This document shows, in pieces, positions 45,303-54,288 of a stretch of DNA of 64,000 nucleotides. The notes under the pieces were generated by a model that saw only the letters and a program-made list of their open reading frames with translations, was not told the DNA's origin and made no database searches. The DNA is from Winogradskyella sp. PG-2 (GTDB lineage: Bacteria; Bacteroidota; Bacteroidia; Flavobacteriales; Flavobacteriaceae): contig NZ_AP014583.1 in assembly GCF_000828715.1 (NCBI RefSeq), positions 1,486,001 to 1,550,000 on the forward strand, in the 5' to 3' direction. The translations under genes were made by a program, and so were the position numbers. Each line of letters opens with the position of its first letter. The first letter of the stretch is position 1.

Positions 45303-46799
45303 ATGAAAAAAAGTGTAATTAAATTAATGATGATCTCGGGATTAGTCCTAACAGTGTTTGGCTGTTCTGATGATTTTATAAATGAGGCACCTGAAAGTGG
45401 GTTTCAAACAATAAATCAGTTTGGTGAGATTGCTGAGTCAAATCCAGATATTTTATCTGGTTTCATTGAAGGTGTATACTCAAATATGTATACAACAGGT
45501 ACTGGTGGTACTGCTGGTCACGATGATTTTGGTCATAAAGCTTAAGATTTATTTGCTGACTTTCTAACTAGTGATATGGCTTTATCTGTAAGTACTTATG
45601 GATGGTACAGAGCTAGTATTACTGAATATCAGTGTACAGAAGATTTCACCTTTACTGATAACTACCAAGTTTGGAGACATTACTACAGAGTAATTCGTTC
45701 TGCAAATACAGTTATTGATGCTTTAGGTGGTGAGGCAGCTGATCCAGAAAACCTTACTAACAGAGCAAATTTAGGTCAAGCTTTAACAATGAGAGCTCAC
45801 TCTTATTTTTACTTAACTCAGTACATGTCTAATGATTACAATCCATCAGCGGAGATACTTCTAATATACAGAGGTGTTTCTAACATTGGTGTTGGTAAGT
45901 CTACAACGGCAGAAGTATTTGAATTAATTGAAAGTGATTTAAACAGAGCGATAGTGTTAATGGCGGATTATACAAGACCGACAAAAACACAAGCTGATAA
46001 GACAATAGCTAAAGCAGTATTAGCTTACACTATTGCAGCAACACGTGATGTATCTCGTATGGGTGAAGTGGTTTCTCTATGTGATGCAGTTATCGCTGAG
46101 TCTGGTGCAACAGTAATGAGTGCAGCAGAAATAACAGGTGGATTTAACAACTTAGCAACTCCGGGATGGATTTGGGGTGTAGACCTTAACCCAGATATCG
46201 GATTGAGATTAGTATCTTGGTGGGGACAAGTTGATGCGTTTTCATACAGTTATGCTTGGGCAGGTGATGCAAAAGCAATCGATCAGAATTTATATGATGC
46301 AATTCCTGCAGATGATGCAAGAAAGGCACAATTCTTCCCAGGTACAGGTTATTATAACTTAATGCCATTAGATAAGTTTTACGATGCTAGTAGAATCATT
46401 GGTGGTCCAAGTGGAACAGTAGTTGCAGATTACGTATATATGAGAATTGCAGAATTACATATGTTAAAAGCAGAAGCATTAGCTAAGATGGGACAAGATG
46501 GAGCAGCTAGAACAGCATTAGCAAATGTATTAGATCAGCGTTTGCCAGATACATCTTATTTAAATGGATTATCAGGAACAGCTTTACAAGATGAAATTCA
46601 TTTACAAACTCGTATAGAGTTCTGGGGTGAAGGAAAGACGTATTTATCGATGAAGCGTAATCAGCAGATGACAGGAGCAAGAGGAAGTAATCACTTATCT
46701 TTTGTAGGTGAATCTTTTGCACATAACTCTGAGCAAATGACTTTTGAAATCCCTGAATTAGAGATTCAAAGTAATGTGTTTATAAATGAACAAAATTAA
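45303..46799 (+). pseudogene. Orphan SusD/RagB-family lipoprotein with one in-frame stop
   Basis: One frame of 499 codons with a single TAA at 45543-45545, after residue 80. Upstream are a lipoprotein signal ending at Cys21 (TVFGCSDDF) and the SusD start. Downstream the frame continues without loss (DLFADFLTSDMALSVSTYGW), with RSANTVIDAL, LTMRAHSYFYLTQY, MRIAELHMLKAEALAKMG and RIEFWGEGKTYLSMKRNQ, all typical of SusD outer-membrane glycan-binding lipoproteins. There is no SusC-type TonB receptor beside it. The stop sits where relatives have an ordinary residue, so it is a nonsense mutation, readthrough or a sequencing error. Confidence 0.88.
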
Positions 46800-46815
46800 T
46801 TTTTTCTGATTTTTT

Positions 46816-46847
46816 GACGCAACCCTTTTACACTTTTTACATCTACT
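46816..46847 (+). promoter_or_regulatory. ECF-type promoter motif, copy C
   Basis: GACGCAACC (46816-46824), spacer CTTTTACACTTTTTA, CATCTACT (46840-46847). Apart from one spacer base it is identical to copy A over about 32 nt. It begins 16 nt after the susD frame ends and drives into DNA with no clear gene. Confidence 0.6.
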
Positions 46848-47118
46848 ATATGAAAAAGGAAATAATTGCTATGATTACCGCTATTAAATTCTTGTTGTTA
46901 GTTAGAATTTAATAACAAAACATCCTAAGAGCTAGATGAGATGAGTTCTTAATGGAGGTAACCCTTAAAAAGATGAGATAAGTTTTGAAACTAATATTTT
47001 ATCTTTTTGAAAAACCAATTAGCACATCACTAGGTGTTTCAGCTGCTGTATTAATTACAGTAGCTGTTAAACTAATGTAGATTAACCTTTTAATTAGTTT
47101 TATGTTAGTAGTTAATCG
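46848..47118 (+). other. Region between an ECF-type motif and a terminator, possible short transcript
   Basis: No normal gene. Two tiny frames can be read: 20 residues from ATG 46850 (MKKEIIAMITAIKFLLLVRI) and 31 residues from TTG 46985 to 47080 (KLIFYLFEKPIST, then a hydrophobic stretch). Both are hydrophobic, and neither has a clear ribosome-binding site. With copy C in front and a strong hairpin behind, the unit would be about 300 nt, the size of a regulatory RNA, a small-protein mRNA or the leftover of a lost gene. Confidence 0.35.
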
Positions 47119-47153
47119 AAAAAGCACTTTGATATGTTCAGAGTGCTTTTTTT
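47119..47153 (+). terminator. Strong terminator after the gene-poor region
   Basis: AAAAAGCACTTTGA (47119-47132) pairs with TCAGAGTGCTTTTT (47138-47151) over 14 positions with one G-T pair and a 5-nt loop, then T's. Confidence 0.9.
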
Positions 47154-47161
47154 ATGAGTGT

Positions 47162-47193
47162 TTGTATCTATTTGACTAAAAAGAATACCTTTG
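47162..47193 (+). promoter_or_regulatory. Promoter of trhO
   Basis: TTG (47162-47164), 21 nt, TACCTTTG (47186-47193). Transcription would start near 47198, leaving a leader of about 35 nt. Confidence 0.7.
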
Positions 47194-47232
47194 CCCTTTA
47201 CAATTATTCTTTAATCTTAAAATTAGTATAGC

Positions 47233-48297
47233 ATGCAACTGTACAATAACTTAAGTGCTAAAGAAAGAGCAGAACTTATTGAAAAAGCGGGAAAAGAACG
47301 CTTAACAATCTCTTTCTATAAGTACGCCAAAATAGGCAACACTGAAATTTTTAGAAATCATTTGTTTATAGCTTGGGATCAACAAGAGGTCTTAGGAAGA
47401 ATTTATGTTGCTAATGAAGGGATTAACGCTCAGCTTTCTGTGCCGGCCGAAAACTTTGAAGATTTTAAAAGCCACTTAGACACTATTTACTTTTTAGAAA
47501 ATGTAAGATTAAACATTGCTATTGAGCACGATAATTTTGCCTTTTTAAAATTGAAAGTTAAAGTGCGAAATAAAATCGTTGCAGATGGTTTAAATGACGA
47601 TACTTTTGACGTAACTAACAAAGGTGTTCATGTTAATGCCCAAAAGTTCAACGAACTTATCGAGGATTCAAATACAGTTTTAGTGGACATGCGAAACCAT
47701 TACGAAAGTGAAATTGGTCATTTTAAAAATGCTATTACTCCAGATGTCGATACATTTAGGGAGTCTCTAGATTTAATCGAAGAGGACTTAAAAGAGCATA
47801 AAGAAGATAAGAAGCTTGTAATGTATTGTACAGGTGGAATTCGTTGCGAAAAAGCAAGTGCCTACTACAAACACAAAGGGTTTAAGAATGTTTTTCAGCT
47901 TGAAGGAGGAATTATTAATTATGTAAGGCAAATTGAAGCAGAAGGATTAGAAAATAAGTTTGTTGGAAAGAACTTCGTGTTTGACGAACGTCGTTCAGAA
48001 CGTATTTCTGATGATGTGATTGCCAATTGTCATCAATGTGGTGAACCTGCAGATTTACATACCAATTGCGCAAATGAGGCCTGTCATTTATTGTTCATTC
48101 AATGTGAAGCTTGTAAAGAAAAAATGGAGAATTGCTGTTCTACAAATTGCCAAGACATAATTAAGTTACCTTACGAGGAGCAAAAAGCACTTCGAAAAGG
48201 GCAAGGCAACAGTAACGATATTTTTAAAAAAGGAAGAGCGGATCATTTACCTTATAAAAAAGATTTGCGAAATATTTTTGAAACTTTGAAGATGTAA
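47233..48297 (+). CDS. trhO: tRNA uridine(34) hydroxylase, rhodanese-like
   Basis: 354 residues of the YceA/TrhO family, which makes 5-hydroxyuridine at the wobble base of certain tRNAs using oxygen. An N-terminal acylphosphatase-like domain contains YVANEGINAQLSVP near 60. The rhodanese domain has VDMRNHYESEIGHF and the active-site loop MYCTGGIRCEKASAY near 197-211. The C-terminus has a cysteine-rich zinc-ribbon-like part (CHQCGEPADLHTNC). It has its own promoter. Confidence 0.95.
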   Translation: MQLYNNLSAKERAELIEKAGKERLTISFYKYAKIGNTEIFRNHLFIAWDQQEVLGRIYVANEGINAQLSVPAENFEDFKSHLDTIYFLENVRLNIAIEHDNFAFLKLKVKVRNKIVADGLNDDTFDVTNKGVHVNAQKFNELIEDSNTVLVDMRNHYESEIGHFKNAITPDVDTFRESLDLIEEDLKEHKEDKKLVMYCTGGIRCEKASAYYKHKGFKNVFQLEGGIINYVRQIEAEGLENKFVGKNFVFDERRSERISDDVIANCHQCGEPADLHTNCANEACHLLFIQCEACKEKMENCCSTNCQDIIKLPYEEQKALRKGQGNSNDIFKKGRADHLPYKKDLRNIFETLKM

Positions 48298-48430
48298 AAT
48301 TCTAGTTTTTTTAAATCTTAATTTCTTATCACTACAGAAGTTGGTAAATAGTTTTTATCTTTACTCATAAATAAATTACGAATCCTTCTTTAGGTTTTTA
48401 CATAAATCTAAATTAATATATATAATTTTT

Positions 48431-49648
48431 ATGGCTTGTAACAGTTGCTCAACTGGTAAAGACGGCCAACCAAAAGGATGCAAAAACAACGGAACTTGCG
48501 GTACAGATAGCTGTAACAAACTTACTGTTTTTGATTGGTTAGCTAATATGTCACTTCCAAACGGACAAGACCCTTTTATTGGTGTTGAAGTACGTTTTAA
48601 GAATGGCAGAAAACACTATTATAAAAACACTGAAAATCTTACATTAAGCATTGGTGATATTGTAGCCACTCAGGCAAAATCTGGCCATGATATAGGTATG
48701 GTGACTTTGACTGGTGAATTGGTGCGTGTACAGATGAAACGTAAGAAAGTAAACATTGATGATGCAGAAAATGTTTTAAAAATATACAGGAAAGCATCAC
48801 AAAAAGATATTGATATCTGGTCAGCTTCACGAGATAAAGAAGAACCAATGAAAGTCAAGGCACGCCAGTTTGCCATTGATTTAAATCTGAAAATGAAAAT
48901 TTCAGATATAGAATATCAAGGCGACGGAAGTAAAGCAACCTTTTATTACACTGCTGAAGAGCGTGTAGATTTTAGAGAATTAATCAAGGTTTTTGCGCGT
49001 GAGTTTAGAACGCGTATCGAGATGAAACAAGTTGGTTTTAGACAAGAAGCCGCAAGACTTGGTGGTATTGGTTCTTGTGGAAGGGAATTATGTTGTTCTA
49101 CGTGGTTAGTAGATTTTAGATCGGTAAGTACATCTGCTGCTCGCTACCAGCAATTATCTTTAAACCCACTAAAGCTAGCTGGGCAATGTGGAAAACTAAA
49201 GTGCTGTCTTAATTATGAGTTAGATGCTTATTTAGATGCTCTAAAGGCCTTTCCTAAAAAAGACATTAAATTATATACAGAGAAAGGAACTGCGGTTTGT
49301 CAAAAGACAGATATTTTTAAAGGCTTAATGTGGTTTGCTTACGAAGGTGAATGGATGAATTGGCATATTATTACTACAGATCAAGCCAATAAAATTATCG
49401 CTAAAAACAAGAAAAAGGAAAAAGTTGCGAGTTTAGAAGAATATGCTGCTGAGCATATCCAAGACACTAAAAACGACTTTGAAAACGTTGTTGGTCAAGA
49501 TAGTTTAACACGTTTCGATAATCCAAAATCGAAAAACAAACGTAAAAACAATAGGAACAATAGAAACAAGAACCGAAATCGTAATCGCAATCAAAATAAG
49601 AGTCGTAATCAAAAATCTAATCATAAACAAAATGCAAAGAAGAACTAG
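48431..49648 (+). CDS. ricT: RicT/PSP1-family protein
   Basis: 405 residues. A Cys-rich start (MACNSCSTGKDGQPKGCKNN) precedes the PSP1 core with LGGIGSCGRELCCSTWL near 215 and AGQCGKLKCCLNYE near 255, conserved cysteines that bind an iron-sulfur cluster in the RicT group. The tail (about 360-405) is almost pure Asn/Lys/Arg. In Bacillus, RicT works in the RicAFT complex on mRNA maturation; here the role is inferred. The 3' end overlaps gldH by 17 nt. Confidence 0.9.
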   Translation: MACNSCSTGKDGQPKGCKNNGTCGTDSCNKLTVFDWLANMSLPNGQDPFIGVEVRFKNGRKHYYKNTENLTLSIGDIVATQAKSGHDIGMVTLTGELVRVQMKRKKVNIDDAENVLKIYRKASQKDIDIWSASRDKEEPMKVKARQFAIDLNLKMKISDIEYQGDGSKATFYYTAEERVDFRELIKVFAREFRTRIEMKQVGFRQEAARLGGIGSCGRELCCSTWLVDFRSVSTSAARYQQLSLNPLKLAGQCGKLKCCLNYELDAYLDALKAFPKKDIKLYTEKGTAVCQKTDIFKGLMWFAYEGEWMNWHIITTDQANKIIAKNKKKEKVASLEEYAAEHIQDTKNDFENVVGQDSLTRFDNPKSKNKRKNNRNNRNKNRNRNRNQNKSRNQKSNHKQNAKKN

Positions 49649-50138
49649 TAATGTACTGGCCCTGACCATTGCGTTATGTTTTTTGGTTTCGACCTGCGAC
49701 TCAAATGCCCTTTATGATGTCTACAAATCTGTACCAGATAAATGGCATAAAGATTCTATTGCAAGTTTTAACTTCAAAGCTCCAGACACTATTAATAATT
49801 ACGATTTACACCTGCAGATAAGAAATACTAACGATTATAAATTCAGTAATCTGTTTCTTATTGTGGAATTAAATTATCCAAACGGGAAAGCTGTAAAAGA
49901 TACTCTAGAGTATAAAATGGCTGCACCTAATGGGGAGCTTTTAGGAGCCGGTTTCTCTGATCTTAAAGAAAATAAATTATGGTATCGTGGATTTAAAACC
50001 CCTTTTCAATTTAAAGAACAGGGAGACTATATTGTTAATATTCAGCACGCGATGAGAAAGAATGGGGATGTTAATGGAATAGTCAATTTAGAAGGAATAA
50101 CAGATGTTGGTTTTAGAGTGGAACAAGCAAAAAAATAG
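49632..50138 (+). CDS. gldH: Gliding motility lipoprotein GldH
   Basis: 168 residues. The lipoprotein signal ends at Cys22 (LVSTCDSN). The mature part has the GldH-family pattern NALYDVYKSVPDKWHKDS, the beta-rich middle and LWYRGFKTPFQFKEQG. GldH is needed for gliding and affects T9SS stability in Flavobacterium. It starts inside the ricT tail and ends 5 nt before the PBP gene, an order often seen in flavobacteria. Confidence 0.92.
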   Translation: MQRRTSNVLALTIALCFLVSTCDSNALYDVYKSVPDKWHKDSIASFNFKAPDTINNYDLHLQIRNTNDYKFSNLFLIVELNYPNGKAVKDTLEYKMAAPNGELLGAGFSDLKENKLWYRGFKTPFQFKEQGDYIVNIQHAMRKNGDVNGIVNLEGITDVGFRVEQAKK

Positions 50139-50143
50139 TAATT

Positions 50144-52495
50144 ATGGCAAAGAAAACAACAACACCATCTAAATCAAAAGCATTAGATTTTTCAAAATAC
50201 ATTCGATGGTTTTGGATGGTATTTGCAGGAGGCATCTTAGCCATATTATTATTATTTTTATTAGCATCTTGGGGAGCATTAGGTGAAATGCCAGATCACA
50301 CTAGATTAGAAAACCCTGAAACAAATTTAGCTACAGAAATTATCTCATCGGATGGGAAAACTCTTGGTAAATTTTATTTTAATGATAATAGAACACCAGT
50401 AGGTTATAAGGATTTACCAAAGAATTTGGTAGATGCTTTAATAGCTACTGAAGATATAAGATTTTATAATCATTCCGGAATTGATGGAAGAGGTTTTTTA
50501 AGAGCTCTTACCGGTAGAGGAGGAGGAGCTAGTACAATTTCTCAGCAACTAGCGAAGCAGTTATTTACTAATCAAGTTTCTAAAAATAAATTTCAACGGG
50601 GATTACAAAAAGTAAGAGAATGGATTATAGCCATTCGTCTAGAACGTCAATACACAAAAGAAGAGATTATAGCTCAATATTTTAACATATATGATTTTGG
50701 GAATTATGGTGATGGTATACGGTCAGCAGCACGTATATATTTTGGTAAAGAACCGCAAGATTTGGATTTAAAAGAGTCCGCTATGCTAGTTGGCATGTTT
50801 AAAAATTCATCACTTTATAACCCTAGACCTCATAGAAATCCAGTTGGTACTAAAAACAGGCGTAATGTTGTTTTGTCTCAAATGGCTAAATATGAGTATA
50901 TAACTGAGGAAGTTAAAGATTCTTTACAAAAAACAGAATTAGACTTGAGATATACACCAGAGTCACACCGTGAAGGTATTGCCACTTATTTTAGAGAATA
51001 TCTTCGAGGTTTTATGAAAGAGTGGACTGAGGATAAAAAGAACAGAAAACCAGATGGTAGTAAATACAATATTAATAGTGATGGTTTAAAAGTATTTACT
51101 ACGATTGATTCGCGAATGCAACAATATGCAGAAAACGCAGTTGCTAAACATATGCCAAGACTTCAGGCTGAATTTGACCATCAAAACACACCAAAGCGAA
51201 ATAAGACGGCGCCTTTTTTGGAATTAGATCAGTCAGAAATAAGAAAACTTATGAATGACGGAATGAAGCGAGGTGAACGTTGGAGAATTCTAAAAAATCA
51301 AGGAAAATCGGAAAAGGAAATTAGAGCATCATTTGAGAAACCAACGGAAATGCGTGTTTTTAAGTGGGTAAATGGAAAAGTTGGTGAAGTAGATACAATT
51401 ATGAAGCCTATAGACTCAATGCGATATTATAAATCGTTTTTACGTACAGGTATGATGTCTATGGATCCTATAACTGGCCATGTGAAAGCTTGGGTTGGTG
51501 GAATGGATTACAGGCATTTTCAATATGATATGGTTAAGCAAGGAAAGCGTCAAGTCGGTTCTACGTTTAAGCCCTTTGTCTATGCTACTGCGATTGATCA
51601 ATTGCAAGTTTCACCTTGTGATTCGTTCCCTCGATCACCTATTACTGTAGAGGCTAACAAATTTGGGAACCCTGAATCTTGGACCACCAAGAATTCTGAT
51701 GGTAATTATTCTGGTATTCAAACTTTGAAAGATGCTTTAGCAAGTTCTACAAATACAATTACTGCGAGATTGATGAATGAAATAGGACCACAACCTGTTG
51801 TTGAAATGGCAAAAAAATTAGGAGTAGAAGAAGATATTTTAGCAGTGCCTGCTATTGCATTGGGAACTGCAGATATTAGTGTTTACGAAATGGTTGCTGC
51901 ATATTCCACGTTTGCAAATAAAGGGGTTTACAATAAACCAGTAATGATTACCCGAATAGAGGATAAAAACGGATCTGTATTGTATCAGTTTACACCAGAG
52001 AGTAAAGATGTACTGAGTGAGGAGGTAGCTTATGTTACAATTAATTTAATGGAAGGCGTTACACAAGCTGGTTCTGGAAAACGATTAAGACATAATTCTG
52101 ATTGGCTCAAAAAATCAGCACTTTATAAGGAAGTTATGACTGGTTATCCTTATGAATTTAAAAACCCAATAGCAGGTAAAACAGGTACTACACAAAATCA
52201 AAGTGATGGTTGGTTTATGGGAATTGTTCCTAATTTAGTGACAGGTGTTTGGGTTGGAGCTGAAGATAGAGCAGCTCATTTTAGTCATATTTCGTATGGT
52301 CAAGGTGCATCTATGGCATTACCAATATGGGGATTATATATGAAGGCCTGTTATGAGGATGAAACACTTAATGTATCTACAGATAATTTTGATAAACCAT
52401 CAAGTTTATCTATTAATATAGATTGTACAGCGGTAGATGAAGGTGATCTTGGTAGTGATGAAGATCCTGAAGACAATGTAGATATTGATTTTTAA
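50144..52495 (+). CDS. Penicillin-binding protein 1A (bifunctional transglycosylase/transpeptidase)
   Basis: 783 residues. It polymerises lipid II and cross-links peptidoglycan in the periplasm. One N-terminal membrane helix (about 20-45) precedes the GT51 domain with ATEDIRFYNHSGIDGRG near 104-120 and GASTISQQLAKQLF. The transpeptidase domain has the SxxK serine in GSTFKPF near 463, SSTN near 517 and KTGTTQNQ near 678. The C-tail is acidic. It follows gldH by 5 nt and is the last gene of the ricT operon. Confidence 0.96.
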   Translation: MAKKTTTPSKSKALDFSKYIRWFWMVFAGGILAILLLFLLASWGALGEMPDHTRLENPETNLATEIISSDGKTLGKFYFNDNRTPVGYKDLPKNLVDALIATEDIRFYNHSGIDGRGFLRALTGRGGGASTISQQLAKQLFTNQVSKNKFQRGLQKVREWIIAIRLERQYTKEEIIAQYFNIYDFGNYGDGIRSAARIYFGKEPQDLDLKESAMLVGMFKNSSLYNPRPHRNPVGTKNRRNVVLSQMAKYEYITEEVKDSLQKTELDLRYTPESHREGIATYFREYLRGFMKEWTEDKKNRKPDGSKYNINSDGLKVFTTIDSRMQQYAENAVAKHMPRLQAEFDHQNTPKRNKTAPFLELDQSEIRKLMNDGMKRGERWRILKNQGKSEKEIRASFEKPTEMRVFKWVNGKVGEVDTIMKPIDSMRYYKSFLRTGMMSMDPITGHVKAWVGGMDYRHFQYDMVKQGKRQVGSTFKPFVYATAIDQLQVSPCDSFPRSPITVEANKFGNPESWTTKNSDGNYSGIQTLKDALASSTNTITARLMNEIGPQPVVEMAKKLGVEEDILAVPAIALGTADISVYEMVAAYSTFANKGVYNKPVMITRIEDKNGSVLYQFTPESKDVLSEEVAYVTINLMEGVTQAGSGKRLRHNSDWLKKSALYKEVMTGYPYEFKNPIAGKTGTTQNQSDGWFMGIVPNLVTGVWVGAEDRAAHFSHISYGQGASMALPIWGLYMKACYEDETLNVSTDNFDKPSSLSINIDCTAVDEGDLGSDEDPEDNVDIDF

Positions 52496-52584
52496 AACAT
52501 CTAAACTTTATTCTAAATCTATTTTAGATTAATTTTAATTATGCACTTTGTTTCGTACTTTACAAAGTATAAATTTTTCAACTT

Positions 52585-53286
52585 ATGATTAATAAAAAAG
52601 TAACAGGTGTTGTAGAAGCGCTCAAAGGTGTTTCTAATAACATGACTTGTATGTTCGGTGGATTTGGATTATCAGGTATTCCAGAAAATGCAATAGCCGA
52701 ATTAGTAAAACTTAATGTTAGAGGCTTAACCTGTATTTCTAATAATGCCGGAGTTGATGATTTTGGTTTAGGTTTATTGTTACAACAAAAACAAATCAAA
52801 AAAATGATTTCGTCTTATGTTGGTGAGAATGATGAATTTGAACGGCAAATGCTTTCAGGCGAGTTAGATGTTGAGTTAATTCCTCAAGGCACATTGGCAG
52901 AACGTGCTAGAGCCGCACAAGCAGGATTCCCTGCGTTTTATACTCCAGCAGGTTTTGGTACAGAGGTCGCAGAGGGAAAAGAAACAAGAGAATTTGATGG
53001 CAAAATGTATGTTTTAGAGCATGCCTTTAATGCAGATTTTGGTTTTATAAAAGCGTGGAAAGGTGATGCTTCCGGAAATTTAATTTTTAAAGGTACAGCA
53101 CGTAATTTTAACCCAAATATGTGTGGTGCAGCCAAAATTACAGTCGCTGAGGTAGAGGAATTAGTTCCTGTCGGTGAATTGGACCCAAACCAAATACATA
53201 TACCAGGTATTTTTGTGCAACGCATATTTAAAGGTGCGCATTTTGAAAAACGGATTGAACAAAGAACAGTAAGACAACGTAATTAG
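52585..53286 (+). CDS. scoA: 3-oxoacid (acetoacetate-type) CoA transferase subunit A
   Basis: 233 residues of family I CoA transferases. [11 protein letters not shown] near 22-32 is the CoA-binding glycine motif; [14 protein letters not shown] and [14 protein letters not shown] follow. With subunit B it moves CoA between succinyl-CoA or acetyl-CoA and a 3-keto acid in ketone and amino-acid breakdown. Subunit B starts 1 nt after its stop. The dyad TACTTT-AC-AAAGTA (52556-52569) lies just before the gene and could be an operator. Confidence 0.93.
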   Translation: MINKKVTGVVEALKGVSNNMTCMFGGFGLSGIPENAIAELVKLNVRGLTCISNNAGVDDFGLGLLLQQKQIKKMISSYVGENDEFERQMLSGELDVELIPQGTLAERARAAQAGFPAFYTPAGFGTEVAEGKETREFDGKMYVLEHAFNADFGFIKAWKGDASGNLIFKGTARNFNPNMCGAAKITVAEVEELVPVGELDPNQIHIPGIFVQRIFKGAHFEKRIEQRTVRQRN

Positions 53287-53287
53287 T

Positions 53288-53941
53288 ATGTTAGATAAAA
53301 ACGGAATAGCAAAACGTATCGCTAAAGAAGTCAAAGATGGTTATTATGTTAACTTAGGTATAGGTATTCCCACTTTGGTTGCTAATTTTGTAAGAGAGGA
53401 TATTGAAGTTGAATTTCAAAGTGAGAATGGTATATTGGGAATGGGACCATTTCCTTTTGAAGGTGATGAAGATGCAGATATCATTAATGCTGGAAAGCAA
53501 ACAATAACAACTTTACCTGGAGCAAGTTTTTTTGATTCTGCTACTAGCTTTTCAATGATAAGAGGGCAACATGTTGACCTTACAATACTTGGCGCAATGG
53601 AAGTATCGGAAAATGGTGATATAGCTAATTGGAAAATACCAGGAAAAATGGTGAAGGGAATGGGAGGCGCAATGGACTTGGTTGCAAGTGCAGAAAATAT
53701 TATTGTTGCTATGATGCACACTAATAGAACAGGTGCTTCTAAATTACTGAAAACATGTTCGTTACCATTAACAGGAGTAGCATGTGTAAAGAAAATTGTA
53801 ACGAACATGGCAGTATTAGAGGTTACACAAGATGGGTTTAAGTTATTGGAGCGTGCGCCAGATGTCTCAGTAGAAGAAATTCAGCAAGCAACAGAAGGCT
53901 ACTTAATTATTGATGGTGATATTCCAGAAATGATTTTATAG
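53288..53941 (+). CDS. scoB: 3-oxoacid CoA transferase subunit B
   Basis: 217 residues, the catalytic subunit. VNLGIGIPTLVANFV near 21-35 binds CoA, and the catalytic glutamate lies in FQSENGILGMGP near 48. GGAMDLVASAENIIVAM follows. It pairs with subunit A in one operon closed by a terminator. Confidence 0.95.
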   Translation: MLDKNGIAKRIAKEVKDGYYVNLGIGIPTLVANFVREDIEVEFQSENGILGMGPFPFEGDEDADIINAGKQTITTLPGASFFDSATSFSMIRGQHVDLTILGAMEVSENGDIANWKIPGKMVKGMGGAMDLVASAENIIVAMMHTNRTGASKLLKTCSLPLTGVACVKKIVTNMAVLEVTQDGFKLLERAPDVSVEEIQQATEGYLIIDGDIPEMIL

Positions 53942-53965
53942 TTTTAAGTATTAATTTTAGATTTT

Positions 53966-53991
53966 GCCACTAATTACCTAGTGGCTTTTTT
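53966..53991 (+). terminator. Terminator of the CoA transferase operon
   Basis: GCCACTA (53966-53972) and TAGTGGC (53979-53985), perfect arms with a 6-nt loop and six T's. It lies 25 nt after the scoB stop. Confidence 0.88.
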
Positions 53992-54162
53992 GTAGGATAA
54001 AACCATATAATCTCGATAAAATGTTAAAATAAAGTGTATTTCATCGATTAATATTGTATTTTAGCTGATATATGTAATATATGTCTCATATTAGTAATCC
54101 CGAAAATTAAATTAAACAACCAAATTTACTTTTTGCCCTAAATCTACCATAAACTATTACTT
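53992..54162. other. AT-rich intergenic region with one CATCGAT element
   Basis: No gene. It holds CATCGAT at 54042-54048 with a poor second half 21 nt further on (54063), as at other sites in the window, and a near-consensus TACTTTTTG (54128-54136) that has one extra T compared with TAnnTTTG. Confidence 0.3.
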
Positions 54163-54288
54163 ATGAAAACACAACCAAATTTACAAGGCCCTACTCTAAG
54201 TGAAAACGGTACGTTTTCAAATTTCAAAAACACAATGAAGTTAGTCTCAAATGTGTTAAAATTGACTAAGAAAGTTTTCATGCTATAA
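54163..54288 (+). CDS. Possible small protein, 41 residues
   Basis: ATG 54163 to TAA 54288: a polar N-terminus (MKTQPNLQGPTLSENGTF), then a basic amphipathic stretch (MKLVSNVLKLTKKVFML). It has an upstream near-promoter and CATCGAT element at distances like those of other genes here. The end overlaps the convergent ABC ATPase by 6 nt. No family recognised; it could be chance. Confidence 0.3.
   Translation: MKTQPNLQGPTLSENGTFSNFKNTMKLVSNVLKLTKKVFML

Noticed and set aside
53416..53808. A 130-residue open frame antisense to scoB
   Set aside because: scoB is certain on the other strand, and the antisense frame matches no family.
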